The notes under the pieces: model-generated
Seen by the model: only the letters and a program-made list of their open reading frames with translations
What the model was told of the DNA's origin: nothing
Databases searched by the model: none
Position numbers and translations under genes: made by a program
Assembly (NCBI GenBank): GCA_021413825.1
Contig: JAIOPQ010000027.1
Location: forward strand, 1 to 64,000
Direction of reading: 5' to 3'
DNA: 64,000 nucleotides
Source of the DNA: Spirochaetia bacterium
GTDB taxonomy: Bacteria > Spirochaetota > Leptospiria > Leptospirales > Leptonemataceae
Shown: piece by piece, positions 34,000 through 43,491 of the stretch
Numbering within the stretch: the stretch's first letter is position 1
Layout of the letters: each line of letters opens with the position of its first letter

Positions 34000-34902
34000 C
34001 TACCAGCTACCTGAGGATCCGCCTCCGCCAAAACTTCCTCCGCCACCACTAAAGCCGGAGCTTGAGCTCGAACCGGACGAACTCCAACCGGAGCTACCGC
34101 CACTCGAGCTGCTCCTGATTCCAAATAGCGAAAGAATTCCCGTACCCAGGACCGTTATCACAATACCCACGAAAAACGTTACCCAGGCCATTGCAAACAT
34201 TGCGAGAATCCAGACAGAGGTAAGCTGATAGGAAACCACCGCTGCCACGGCACCAACCAGGGGCGGGAGAATGGCGAGGTACTTATGAACCGTCAATGGC
34301 ACCAGGGTGCCTACAATAATGAAAATACTTAGAAAGGCAACGACTCCCAGTGTAGCTGGCCAACCCATGCTTTCTAGATCACCTGAAGAAGATACAGCAG
34401 CGGGAAGTTGCTCACCGTTGATTAATTGAATAATTGCATCAATTCCTGCATTGATTCCCAGATTGAACTCGTTAGCCTTAAAATGCGGAACGATCTGCTC
34501 ATCAATAATGCGCTTGCAAATCACATCCGGCAAAACCCCTTCAAGGCCATAGCCAACTTCAATTCGCAGCTTCCGATCATCCTTTGCGACAATCAAAATA
34601 ACGCCGTCGTCTACTCCCTTGCGTCCAATTTTCCATGCTTCAGCAACACGAATTGAATACTGTTCTATCGTTTCCTGGCCAGTGGTTGGTAGTATAAGAA
34701 CAGCGGCCTGCGACCCTTTTTCTTTTTCAAGGGCCGCTAATTTTCCTTCAATGGCGGACAATTCTTCAGGTGATAGAGTTTGCGTTAAATCTGTGACGCG
34801 CCTCTTCAGTTCTGGAATTTCAATGTCATGAGCAACTAACGTTGTAAGCGCGAACAGAGTTGAAAACAGAACAATAGATAATTTGAGTCCGTGCTGAAAC
34901 AT
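34000..34902 (-). CDS. TPM-domain protein with Gly/Ser tail (YgcG family)
   Basis: About 300 residues from ATG 34902 (a TTG at 34923 is an alternative). It has a signal peptide (LSIVLFSTLFALTTLVAHD), a TPM domain with VTDLTQTLSPEELSAIEGKL, VAEAWKIGRKGVDDGVILIV and LRIEVGYGLEGVLPD, then two membrane helices (about 190-260) and a tail of Ser and Gly repeats (GGGGSFGGGGSSGSW). TPM proteins sit in the envelope and have been linked to membrane protein repair or phosphatase activity; the role here is unknown. It follows argD by about 20 bases. Confidence 0.82.
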   Translation of the reverse strand: MFQHGLKLSIVLFSTLFALTTLVAHDIEIPELKRRVTDLTQTLSPEELSAIEGKLAALEKEKGSQAAVLILPTTGQETIEQYSIRVAEAWKIGRKGVDDGVILIVAKDDRKLRIEVGYGLEGVLPDVICKRIIDEQIVPHFKANEFNLGINAGIDAIIQLINGEQLPAAVSSSGDLESMGWPATLGVVAFLSIFIIVGTLVPLTVHKYLAILPPLVGAVAAVVSYQLTSVWILAMFAMAWVTFFVGIVITVLGTGILSLFGIRSSSSGGSSGWSSSGSSSSSGFSGGGGSFGGGGSSGSW

Positions 34903-34923
34903 GTTAACTAGCCCGGAAGACAA

Positions 34924-36234
34924 TCACTTTAGCTCGCGGAGCACACCTTCGAGAATCTCAAGACCATCCGCCGCAGACTCCAGGGAGATGTTCAAAGGAG
35001 GGACCAGGCGAATCGTAGTTTCGTTTGTGCAGTTCACAAGCAGCCCACGATCACGACAGGTATCCACAACCGCCGCCCCCGGGCGATCCAATTCGATGCC
35101 AATGTGCAGACCCATTCCGCGAACCTCTTTTATCACCGGAATTGCAATCTGCGCTGCCTGTAAACGACGGAAGAAATAGTCAGAGAGTGCAACCACATTA
35201 TCTAGCAGATCGCGCGTAACAATAATCTTCAGCGTCTCGTATGCCACACGTGCTGCAAGATGATTCCCGCCAAACGTTGTTCCATGAATACCAGGATGGA
35301 TCAAATCACAATGCTTCTCCGCAATAATCATTGCGCCCACGGGAAACCCGTTCCCCAGGGCCTTAGCCAGAGTGATGGCATCCGGGATAATCCCGAAATG
35401 CTCATATGCAAATAGTTTTCCGGTACGTCCCATTCCTGTTTGAATCTCATCCAGGATGAGTAGAATATCATTTTCCTGCGTGAGTTTGCGGGCAAGTCGC
35501 ACGTATTCCAAATCCAACGGCTTTACGCCGCCTTCACCTTGAACCAGCTCTAGAACCAAAGCGCAAATTTCATGCCCGTTCTGGTCGATTTCTTTCTCGA
35601 GCATATCCACATCGTTGGGTGCTATGTAATGCATATGATCCAGGAGTGGTCCAAACCCTTTGTGAATTTTTGCCTGACCTGTCATTGACATGCCTGCCAC
35701 GGTTCTTCCATGGAAGCTATTTTCCAGTGTGACTATTCTATTAGCGTTTCCCTTTTTCTGACCGTGGAGACGTGCCAATTTGAATGCCGCCTCGTTGGCT
35801 TCCGTACCGGAGTTGCACAGAAAGGCGCGACCAGGAAACGAATACGTTACGAGCGCCTCGGCTAGTAGAGCAAGTTCCTGGTTATAAAATAAGTTGGAAG
35901 TATGAATTACGCGGTCCGATTGTTCGCGCAAAGCTTCAACGAAATCTGCATCGCCATGTCCAAGGGATGTGACAGCAACACCAGAAAGAAAGTCCAGATA
36001 ACGTTTATTATTTGTATCGTATAAGTATTCACCCTGGCCAAAGTAGAACGCAACTGGAGCGCGCTTGATATTGTTAACCAGGAACTTGTCCGATTTCTCT
36101 TTGATTTCTTCAAAAGAAAGAGGTTGTGAGAATTGACGATCCGGCTTATCGCCGGGAGCTAAATCGCGGGACTGATCTACGTCTTTTAGCCTCGATTCTT
36201 TCTGACTTTCTGTTTCCGGAACTTTCCATTTCAT
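34924..36234 (-). CDS. argD: Acetylornithine/succinyl-type aminotransferase
   Basis: A 436-residue class III aminotransferase with FLSGVAVTSLGHGDADFVEA, NSGTEANEAAFKLAR, ENSFHGRTVAGMSMTG, LILDEIQTGMGRTG (Asp binds PLP) and the PLP lysine in LAKALGNGFPVGAMI. The sequence fits ArgD of arginine synthesis best, although lysine or GABA variants cannot be excluded. The N-terminus carries about 35 extra charged residues before the catalytic fold. It starts six bases after the phosphosugar mutase stop. Confidence 0.85.
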   Translation of the reverse strand: MKWKVPETESQKESRLKDVDQSRDLAPGDKPDRQFSQPLSFEEIKEKSDKFLVNNIKRAPVAFYFGQGEYLYDTNNKRYLDFLSGVAVTSLGHGDADFVEALREQSDRVIHTSNLFYNQELALLAEALVTYSFPGRAFLCNSGTEANEAAFKLARLHGQKKGNANRIVTLENSFHGRTVAGMSMTGQAKIHKGFGPLLDHMHYIAPNDVDMLEKEIDQNGHEICALVLELVQGEGGVKPLDLEYVRLARKLTQENDILLILDEIQTGMGRTGKLFAYEHFGIIPDAITLAKALGNGFPVGAMIIAEKHCDLIHPGIHGTTFGGNHLAARVAYETLKIIVTRDLLDNVVALSDYFFRRLQAAQIAIPVIKEVRGMGLHIGIELDRPGAAVVDTCRDRGLLVNCTNETTIRLVPPLNISLESAADGLEILEGVLRELK

Positions 36235-36240
36235 TTATGA

Positions 36241-38049
36241 TTAACCTGCGAGTCCTGTCTTGGCAATAAAAACGCCTGACACACTGGCCAGTTCGTTTTC
36301 GAGATCTACGCGCCCTTTTTCTAGTTCTTCAAGGCTGGTGGGCGAACCAGAACTCTTTAGACTTACGTAGAGTTTGACTTTGGGTTCAGTCCCGGAAGGA
36401 CGAATCGTAAGCTTCCCTTCCGGCTCAAGAATCATCTGGATTACATCTGCGGGTGGCAATTGTCCAAATACAGCGGCGGACTTCTTTCCGTCTTTGGTTT
36501 GATTCAGATAATCCAAAACAGAAACGATTTTACGTTCACCAACGGCAAGCCCCGTCCAATCTTCGCTGCGTAGCCTGAGCATGATCTCTTTGATCTTTTT
36601 CTGGCCATCGGCGCCCTTCATCGTTACTGACTTAAGATCTTCCAGGTACAGACCGTACTTCAGATAGACCTGGTTCAAGTAACCAAGAAGATCGCCTCTT
36701 TGCGCTAAAATTTCACATAAAAGCAGAGCGGAAGAAAGAGAATCTTTATCGCGCACAAAATCAACCGGAAGATACCCGTAGGATTCTTCCCCGCCAAATA
36801 GATATATCTCTTTGCCTTTTTTGTAGTTCATCTCCTTGCTGCCAGTGTCCAGAAGACGCATCTGCTCGGCGATGTATTTGAATCCAGTTAGAACGTCGTG
36901 AATCTTGATTCCGTTTGCTTCAGCGATGCACTTCTGCAAGTCCGTGGTAACAATTGTTTTATAGACGTGATAATTGCCCGGAGTCTTTTTTTCTGCGGCG
37001 ATTTTCTCGCAGAGATGCGCGCAGAGTACGCTGCCTATCTGATTTCCGTTCAGAAGCGCATAATTGCCTTTGTCGATCTTAACGCCAATCCCCAGTCGAT
37101 CTGCATCTGGATCAGTTGCCATGAAGAGATCTGCGTCTTTTTGAATTGCAAGTTCGCGGGAAAGTCTGAGGGCTTCTGCTTCTTCTGGATTTGGATACTT
37201 GACAGTTGGAAATTCTCCATTGGGTTGCTCTTGCTCCGGAACCACGCTAACCTGGAAACCAAAATGACGGAGTAAATCCGGAACCCATTTTCCGCCAGTC
37301 CCATGCAATGGTGAATATACCAGATGGAACTTTTTTTTCTCTGGCCTGGCTGGAGTTGCAAAAGGCGTCTTTGCTATTTCTTGAAAGTATGTCTTACGAA
37401 TCTCACTTCCAATTCGCTTAACGTTCTTCTTGAAAATTGGGTCTGTCTCCGCGAGGAAATGTATCTCTTCCCACCGAATGCTTGCGATCTGCTTTTCGAT
37501 TTCCTTTTGATCACTTCCTACAATCTGTGAACCATCCGATCCATATACTTTATACCCATTATACTCTGGCGGATTATGGCTTGCTGTAATCACGACTCCA
37601 CCTGTCCCAGCCAGTTTCCGCACAGCGTAAGAAAGCATTGGAGTTGGGGCAACATCATCGAACAAGAAGACCTGAAAGCCTTGACCCGCTGCAATTCCAG
37701 CCGTTACAATGGAGAACTGGTCGCTTTTTCTGCGTGAATCGAATGCAATTACGAGGGCAGGCTTGCGTGATCTTCCCTTCATCACTCGACAGATGGCAAG
37801 CGTGGCACGTCCCACCGTGTATGCGTTCATTCGGCCACTGCCATTGCCCAGAACACCGCGTAAACCGCCAGTTCCGAACTCTAGCTCGCTTGAATAAGCC
37901 TCGATTTCTTCCGATTGTTTGCCCGAAACGCAATCCCCGTAGACCCGCGCAGCTTCTTCGCGGGTTTCGAGCGGGAACGCCGGACCGGCCCAGTCAAGGA
38001 TTCGCGTACGTATTGCTTCTGATATGGTTGATTTGGAGGCTTCAGGCAT
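36241..38049 (-). CDS. Phospho-sugar mutase (phosphoglucomutase, PgcA type)
   Basis: A 602-residue mutase of the long bacterial type. FGTGGLRGVLGNGSGRMN near residue 57 is the N-terminal signature, TASHNPPEYNGYKVYG near 150 the phosphoserine loop, ATDPDADRLG near 310 the metal loop, FGGEESYGY near 420 the sugar loop and RPSGTEPKVK near 555 the phosphate loop. It interconverts glucose 1- and 6-phosphate (or mannose phosphates). Start at ATG 38049. It differs clearly from the shorter phosphohexomutase at 29715. Confidence 0.9.
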   Translation of the reverse strand: MPEASKSTISEAIRTRILDWAGPAFPLETREEAARVYGDCVSGKQSEEIEAYSSELEFGTGGLRGVLGNGSGRMNAYTVGRATLAICRVMKGRSRKPALVIAFDSRRKSDQFSIVTAGIAAGQGFQVFLFDDVAPTPMLSYAVRKLAGTGGVVITASHNPPEYNGYKVYGSDGSQIVGSDQKEIEKQIASIRWEEIHFLAETDPIFKKNVKRIGSEIRKTYFQEIAKTPFATPARPEKKKFHLVYSPLHGTGGKWVPDLLRHFGFQVSVVPEQEQPNGEFPTVKYPNPEEAEALRLSRELAIQKDADLFMATDPDADRLGIGVKIDKGNYALLNGNQIGSVLCAHLCEKIAAEKKTPGNYHVYKTIVTTDLQKCIAEANGIKIHDVLTGFKYIAEQMRLLDTGSKEMNYKKGKEIYLFGGEESYGYLPVDFVRDKDSLSSALLLCEILAQRGDLLGYLNQVYLKYGLYLEDLKSVTMKGADGQKKIKEIMLRLRSEDWTGLAVGERKIVSVLDYLNQTKDGKKSAAVFGQLPPADVIQMILEPEGKLTIRPSGTEPKVKLYVSLKSSGSPTSLEELEKGRVDLENELASVSGVFIAKTGLAG

Positions 38050-38132
38050 AATTGATAGCTTTCCTGTCCTTTCTCGCCGGTAAATTTTTATTTGACCGTG
38101 AGGACCCAGGAGCCAGAATTTTATTAATCACT

Positions 38133-38459
38133 ATGATCACTGCCGAGCCGCGCAATCATACCCTTATTTTACACGTTATGGAGCCCCGCGTGGACATGGT
38201 TGTCGCACGCAAATTTCGTGAAGGCCTCACAGCATATTTGAAGGACAAACCCCAACGAATCGTGCTGGATTTGAAAGAAACAGAATATTTTGATAGCTCC
38301 GCTCTTGGCGCACTGGTGGCGTTCATGAAGGATGTAAAAGGCTACGGTGGACAACTCGTTCTCTGCAATCTTTCACGTTCGCTGCTCACTCTTTTGAAGC
38401 TCTCAAAACTGGATCTTCTCTTTGAAATCTCAGAAGATCTAGAAAAAAGCATCGTTTAA
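38133..38459 (+). CDS. STAS domain protein, anti-sigma factor antagonist type
   Basis: A 108-residue protein from ATG 38133 (MITAEPRNHTLILHV). The STAS fold is clear with YFDSSALGALVAF, in which the Ser is the usual phosphorylation site of anti-anti-sigma factors, and QLVLCNLSRSLLTLLKLSKLD. The frame is open upstream to 38052 but there is no good start there. Partners would be a kinase/anti-sigma protein and a SpoIIE-type phosphatase; one such phosphatase is encoded at 49319-51814, though the link is only an inference. Confidence 0.85.
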   Translation: MITAEPRNHTLILHVMEPRVDMVVARKFREGLTAYLKDKPQRIVLDLKETEYFDSSALGALVAFMKDVKGYGGQLVLCNLSRSLLTLLKLSKLDLLFEISEDLEKSIV

Positions 38460-38507
38460 AGAAGCACTCAACCCAATTCCGGCCCTCCCCGGGTCGATCT
38501 TATACCT

Positions 38508-39785
38508 ATGCAAGGCCCGGCCACATACTCGGACTCGCTGATTGAATCGCTGCGTGAGCTCTCTGGCTCACGATCAGAGGACTTTACAGAAGAAACGATC
38601 ATCGGATCAGACATAAATCAGATCAGACACGTCTTCTATTTCCTGCGTTCAGAACGACAACAGGTCCTGATCAATTACATGGGCGAGTCGTATCGCGCTG
38701 TAGTTGAGCGCGTGGACAATAATCGAATTATTCTCTCAACCCCTGACTTGATTGAAGGAACTGGTCGACGCTGCAGAATCAAATTTGAAATCATAAACAT
38801 TCTTTATCAATTCGAAGTACCGATCCTGGACTTGAGCCGCGATAAGATCGTGATTCGCATGCCGGCGTACGTGCAATCTGCCCGCCATCGTAAAAACGTT
38901 CGCGTGTATCCCCGTGATCTATTCATGCGATTTAACCTTTTGTATCTACCTATGTTTGGTCGACGTGGCGTTGGACAGATTGTGGAGAATCGTTATCCAA
39001 AAATTGTCCGTGAACTTGAGAAAGACATTCCAGATCTCGCACTACTCGTTAGGATTGTAAACGAGGCCGTAGGAGAAATCAGCACTGAATACGAATTTAG
39101 AATCTACGATCCAAATGTAAAACGAACGTTCCTCGAACGCGTGATGACCAGCGAAAAGAAAACTCTGTACGTAAAGGACACATCGCGTAAGGACAGCTAC
39201 TATTCGCCGCTTGGGTTGTACGGAATCATCAATTTTGAAAAGGAGTTTAGACGAATTGCTCGCGAGGAATCCCTTGAAGAGGCTGAGAATTTCTTTGAGA
39301 AATATAGAAGGGAAGAGCTAACTCAGTTCCTGGCCAACTACATCTGCGCGCCACTGGTAGTCCTGGATAAAGTAGTAGGACATATTCTGATTTATTCTAC
39401 GGTTCTAGATAAGAAGACAATTATTCCTGAAGATGCACAGAAGATCGATCTATTAGTTCAACTGTTGAACTACGCTCTTAGCAAACGATCTCTTGCGGAT
39501 ACATACTTCCGCACGCACAATACACGAGTGGTTAACCTTAGCATGAACGGACTTCTGTTTGAGATTCAGGATCAAAACGTATTTAATTATCTGATCGATC
39601 ACGATCGACTCAAGATTCGCATTCCAATTCACAGCCATGAAGTTGAAATGCGGGCCGAGATCACTCGTCTGCTTCCGGCAGAAAAGGGATTTCGCGTTGG
39701 AGCTTCATTCTTTCACGGCGGTCCAGACGATTTCCGTGAGCTCGAATCGTTTGTATTCGAGCGCGTTCAGAATATGTTTCACTAG
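38508..39785 (+). CDS. PilZ/DUF1577-like protein with a split PilZ domain
   Basis: A 425-residue soluble protein. The N-terminus (about 40-120) looks like the YcgR-type beta domain (VLINYMGESYRAVVERVDNNRI). At about 125-133 comes ARHRKNVRV, the RxxxR-like start of a PilZ domain. A long central part with GAF-like strands (LVVLDKVVGHILIYST) follows, and only near residue 345 the second PilZ motif NLSMNGLLFEI appears. The layout agrees with DUF1577 proteins known from Leptospira. Binding of cyclic di-GMP is likely if the halves fold together. It stops exactly where the convergent CAP gene ends. Confidence 0.72.
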   Translation: MQGPATYSDSLIESLRELSGSRSEDFTEETIIGSDINQIRHVFYFLRSERQQVLINYMGESYRAVVERVDNNRIILSTPDLIEGTGRRCRIKFEIINILYQFEVPILDLSRDKIVIRMPAYVQSARHRKNVRVYPRDLFMRFNLLYLPMFGRRGVGQIVENRYPKIVRELEKDIPDLALLVRIVNEAVGEISTEYEFRIYDPNVKRTFLERVMTSEKKTLYVKDTSRKDSYYSPLGLYGIINFEKEFRRIAREESLEEAENFFEKYRREELTQFLANYICAPLVVLDKVVGHILIYSTVLDKKTIIPEDAQKIDLLVQLLNYALSKRSLADTYFRTHNTRVVNLSMNGLLFEIQDQNVFNYLIDHDRLKIRIPIHSHEVEMRAEITRLLPAEKGFRVGASFFHGGPDDFRELESFVFERVQNMFH

Positions 39786-40856
39786 TTATTCGCCGTCTCG
39801 TTTTTGGCCTGCGGGTTTCCATGGACTGACTGATTCTTGCTGATCGGGCTTTACCTCTTCAGTTGGACCGGGCTGTTGAGCCTCTCCATCTATAAAGGTT
39901 ACCGAATAACGTTGCGTAGTAGTCTGGCCGCTGATCTTCACATTTCCAATCTCCACGTTACAAGCGGTATCAACTGGAACTCCGGCACTAAATGTGGGAA
40001 CCCAGACTAGAGTATTCTCTCCGTATCCTGCTTTGTACTGCTCCTGGCGAACGGGAATATTTTTTCCGCCACACGAGAGCTTCACGCTGCTCCCTTGAAA
40101 ATCTCCTTTTGAAATTGAATACGACCAGCGATAGTCTCGTGCCGTAAACAATTGCCTGGGAGTAAATCCTGCGTTGGGCCAGGCAACAAATGGAACATTT
40201 GGAGCTTCCTGCTTATGCTCACCAAAAACCCACAGCGCGTTTGCGCGCGCAGTGGAACCGCTTCCCATAACCAGTTGCCTTGGATAGAAAATCCAACGGC
40301 GATGACCTACGAAATAGTTTCCGCTTCCGGGGTCGTATACATACAGATCGATTGCATTGGGGCCGGAGGCACCGAGTGCGATATTGGAATTTGCCGCCGC
40401 TTCCGCGCCATCCTTACTGTAGCAAGTCCAGGAGGCTGGAGGGCCATGCGACAAACTATTGTTAGCCTCAAACATCAACGCGGCTTTTGTGTCCTTGTCA
40501 CTCAGGTCTGATTTTAAAGTGACATCAGCAGGCAGGCCAGCCATGGCCCGAAAATAATTAATCCGAAGGGCCGTTGCATCCTGGTAAGCAGAACTATTTG
40601 CCCCGGCACGACAGGATGAAACGTTGCCGGTCCAGCCATTGGACGCTGCGGATTTCTTATACACCTCCCGGTAAAATTGAGCCACGGACGCCCGATTTTT
40701 TGTATCAACTGTCAGACCCATCGCCCGGGTCTTGACAGAACTTATACGAGCGGGCTCCTGTGCTGGAGGTGCATCGCTCAGATTCTGCGCGAAAACCGCC
40801 CCATCCAGAACCAGAATTATAAACAAGGAAATCGCAAAGCCAAAGAATAAACGCAT
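39786..40856 (-). CDS. CAP/SCP-domain secreted protein
   Basis: A 356-residue protein with a signal peptide (MRLFFGFAISLFIILVLDGAVFA). The CAP region includes YQDATALRINYFRAMAGLP, AALMFEANNSLSHGPPASW (with the central His), NSNIALGASGPNAIDLYVYDPGSGN and VGHRRWIFYP, which are the expected conserved strands. CAP proteins are extracellular; known members bind sterols, lipids or have protease-like activity. The C-terminus has a beta-rich extra part and a charged tail. It is the same strand as gltD/eamA but 61 bases further on. Confidence 0.82.
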   Translation of the reverse strand: MRLFFGFAISLFIILVLDGAVFAQNLSDAPPAQEPARISSVKTRAMGLTVDTKNRASVAQFYREVYKKSAASNGWTGNVSSCRAGANSSAYQDATALRINYFRAMAGLPADVTLKSDLSDKDTKAALMFEANNSLSHGPPASWTCYSKDGAEAAANSNIALGASGPNAIDLYVYDPGSGNYFVGHRRWIFYPRQLVMGSGSTARANALWVFGEHKQEAPNVPFVAWPNAGFTPRQLFTARDYRWSYSISKGDFQGSSVKLSCGGKNIPVRQEQYKAGYGENTLVWVPTFSAGVPVDTACNVEIGNVKISGQTTTQRYSVTFIDGEAQQPGPTEEVKPDQQESVSPWKPAGQKRDGE

Positions 40857-40917
40857 AGGGACTCAGACTGACGCCAGACCCGAAAAGTTCAAGCAATTGC
40901 CGGAATGTGGACCGCAA

Positions 40918-41817
40918 TCAAACGTGCGTGCTTCTGGCTTTCCATTTAACAATTTGTCCGGCCAGAGTAATCACACCAACTCCGGCCATAACAAGTAGGG
41001 CCGCCTGGATTTTCCAGACAGGCAACGACTCACCCAGGACAATGGTAGAGGCTCCCATGCCAAAAACGGGAATCATGAGCGCATACGGTGTAACGGTGGC
41101 TGCGTCGTAGCGAGCTAGCAACCAGTTCCACGCACCATAACCAAACAGGGTGTTAGCGGCTACCTGCCAGGCCAGGGCAAACCAGGAATAAAAATGGGCG
41201 CCCTGTACCGCTTGAACATCCAGAGCCTCGCCCTCAAATAGCAACGAAAGAATGAGCAGGGGCGGCACAGCAAAGATGCAAGACCAGACCATGAATCCAA
41301 GCATATCAATACGCACCTGTGACTCTGCTGCAGCTTTCTTGACTACCAGATTGGAACAGGCCCAGGAAAATGCTGCAAACAACACAGTTACAATCCCAGT
41401 TGCTGTAACCGCTGCATCTATGTTGCGCGCGATGAGGGCTAGACCCGCTGCCGCAAGAACAATCCCGGCAATTACAACGGGCTTGATGCTCTCCCGGAAC
41501 AAAAGGACTGAAAGACCTATGGTAAAGAAAACTTGCATTTGAACCACGAGTGATGCAAGTCCAGGGGAAATAGAAGACCGCATCGCAAGAAATAGAAATC
41601 CAAACTGTCCGCCAAGGCAAAGCCCGTACAGTATCAACCATTTCCAGCTAACGTTAGGCCGTTTAACAAAGAAAAGCCAGGGGAGCGCGCTGAATGCGAA
41701 GCGCAGGGTAGCAAAGAACAACGGAGGAAAGTCCCCAAGGGCGATCTTGATGACAACAAAGTTTGTTCCCCAAATCGCAATGATTGCCAGAGTCAGCAGG
41801 ACATGGCTGGGCGCCAT
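40918..41817 (-). CDS. EamA family permease (drug/metabolite transporter)
   Basis: A 299-residue protein with ten membrane helices in two EamA repeats: IWGTNFVVIKIALGDFPPLFFATLRF in the first (FVVIK, then FxRF) and FAAFSWACSNLVVKKAA in the second. It resembles O-acetylserine/cysteine exporters (EamA/YdeD). The start ATG at 41817 overlaps the gltD stop as TGATG, so it is coupled to the glutamate synthase operon, which could mean export of an amino-acid product. Confidence 0.85.
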   Translation of the reverse strand: MAPSHVLLTLAIIAIWGTNFVVIKIALGDFPPLFFATLRFAFSALPWLFFVKRPNVSWKWLILYGLCLGGQFGFLFLAMRSSISPGLASLVVQMQVFFTIGLSVLLFRESIKPVVIAGIVLAAAGLALIARNIDAAVTATGIVTVLFAAFSWACSNLVVKKAAAESQVRIDMLGFMVWSCIFAVPPLLILSLLFEGEALDVQAVQGAHFYSWFALAWQVAANTLFGYGAWNWLLARYDAATVTPYALMIPVFGMGASTIVLGESLPVWKIQAALLVMAGVGVITLAGQIVKWKARSTHV

Positions 41818-43265
41818 CAGGCCGGAGTTTTTGCGCGAGTCAGATGCTTATGAACCTGCGCTGCACACTTTCTGCCTTCTGAAATTGCCCAAACAATCAG
41901 CGATTGTCCACGTCTAACGTCCCCGCAGGCATAGACACCAGGAAGTGTAGTTGCAAAACTCCCTTCTTCCAGGCCAAAAGTGGCCTTCACACTTTTACGC
42001 TCATCGAGCTGCATACCCATCTGAGACAGTTGTGCAAGCAATCCATCCTGAATTGGATTTACAAATCCCATCGCAAGCAACACAAGATCTGCATCCCATT
42101 CAAATTCAGAACCAGAAATATCTACAAACTTGCCGTCTTTGAATTCAGCTTTGCAGCCCTGGATCGCCGCAACCTGACCCTCAGCATTTCCTTTGAAATT
42201 CTTTGTGCTCACAGCCCATTCGCGAATCACGCCCTCTTCATGACTGGAAGATGTGCGAAGAATTCTTGGATACGTTGGCCATGGCGTTGAAGCCGGACGC
42301 TCTTTAGGTGGTTCATCGAAAATTTCGATCTGACGAATCGACTTTGCGCCATGACGATTTGAAGTTCCCACACAGTCGGATCCAGTATCACCACCACCGA
42401 TTACGATAACGTGTTTCCCTTTTGCAGAAATCAAATCTGGAACGTGATCGCCTGCATTAACTCGGTTTTGACGGGTCAGGAATTCCATTGCAAAATGGAC
42501 ACCTTTAAGCTCACGCCCTGGCAACGGAAGATCACGAGGTTGCTCTGAACCAAGTGCGAGCACTACTGCATCAAAGCTTTTTACGAGCTCGTCTGCCTGG
42601 ATGTCTTTTCCAACATGCACAGATGTCTTAAAGGTAACCCCTTCCATTTTCATCTGTTCCATGCGCCGATCGATCAGCCATTTTTCCATTTTGAAATCTG
42701 GAATTCCGTAGCGCAGCAGTCCACCCACGCGATCGTTCTTTTCAAATACGGTTACACTATGGCCTGCGCGCGCAAGCTGTTGTGCACATGCAAGACCGGA
42801 AGGACCTGAACCTACAATGGCAACTTTCTTCCCTGAAAGTTTTGAAGGTGGCTGTGGAGCCACCCATCCTTCAGAAAACCCACGATCAATGATTGACCTT
42901 TCGTTGTACTTGATTGTTACAGGCGGCTCAATGATTCCAAGAACACAGGCGCTCTCGCATGGGGCTGGACAGAGTCTGCCGGTGAACTCAGGAAAGTTAT
43001 TGGTTGAATGCAAATTCTCAAGTGCATCCCTCCATCTTCCCTTATAGATCAGATCATTGAATTCAGGAATTAGATTATCCACCGGACAGCCGTATTCGCC
43101 GTGGCAGAACGGAATTCCACAATCCATGCAACGGGCTCCCTGGCTCTGCGCCAGTTCAGTATCCATTGCTTTCTCAAATTCTTTGTAGTGCTTGATGCGT
43201 TCGGCTGGAGCTTCTGCGGCAAGCGACGCGCGGGTAAATTCTCTAAATCCAGTAGGCTTACCCAT
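41817..43265 (-). CDS. gltD: Glutamate synthase, small subunit
   Basis: A 482-residue protein with the GltD hallmarks: N-terminal cysteines for 4Fe-4S clusters ([11 protein letters not shown] and [15 protein letters not shown]), an FAD-binding GxGxxG ([15 protein letters not shown] near 152) and an NADPH-binding [11 protein letters not shown] near 285, plus [14 protein letters not shown] near the end. It takes electrons from NADPH and passes them to GltB. The ATG at 43265 overlaps the stop of the out-of-frame gltB tail by eight bases, as expected for a coupled gltBD operon. Confidence 0.93.
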   Translation of the reverse strand: MGKPTGFREFTRASLAAEAPAERIKHYKEFEKAMDTELAQSQGARCMDCGIPFCHGEYGCPVDNLIPEFNDLIYKGRWRDALENLHSTNNFPEFTGRLCPAPCESACVLGIIEPPVTIKYNERSIIDRGFSEGWVAPQPPSKLSGKKVAIVGSGPSGLACAQQLARAGHSVTVFEKNDRVGGLLRYGIPDFKMEKWLIDRRMEQMKMEGVTFKTSVHVGKDIQADELVKSFDAVVLALGSEQPRDLPLPGRELKGVHFAMEFLTRQNRVNAGDHVPDLISAKGKHVIVIGGGDTGSDCVGTSNRHGAKSIRQIEIFDEPPKERPASTPWPTYPRILRTSSSHEEGVIREWAVSTKNFKGNAEGQVAAIQGCKAEFKDGKFVDISGSEFEWDADLVLLAMGFVNPIQDGLLAQLSQMGMQLDERKSVKATFGLEEGSFATTLPGVYACGDVRRGQSLIVWAISEGRKCAAQVHKHLTRAKTPA

Positions 43266-43491
43266 GCGTGACTCCCTTCTCAGTAGGCTCAGTCAGGAGC
43301 TGATGTTCTTCTTCCAGCTTCTTGAGAGCGATTTTGTAATCCCCTGGAATTACTTTTACAAACTTACGACGCAGTCTTTCCCAATCGCCCAGAATGAACT
43401 CAGCGAGGAGTGATCCTGTGTACTGCTTGTGACGCGTAACCATCTGAAGAATTTCATCTTCATCGCGTGAATCCGGTTCTTCCAGATCTAC
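43258..43491 (-). pseudogene. gltB: Out-of-frame C-terminal tail of gltB
   Basis: This frame encodes [48 protein letters not shown] and a stop overlapping the gltD start. These are the normal last 75 or so residues of bacterial GltB, including the YTGS and FVKV-PxDYK motifs, but the frame is shifted by one base relative to the main gltB frame (which stops at 43488). It has no start codon of its own that makes sense. No stop codon interrupts it, so the shift is recent, a sequence error, or tolerated. Confidence 0.85.
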
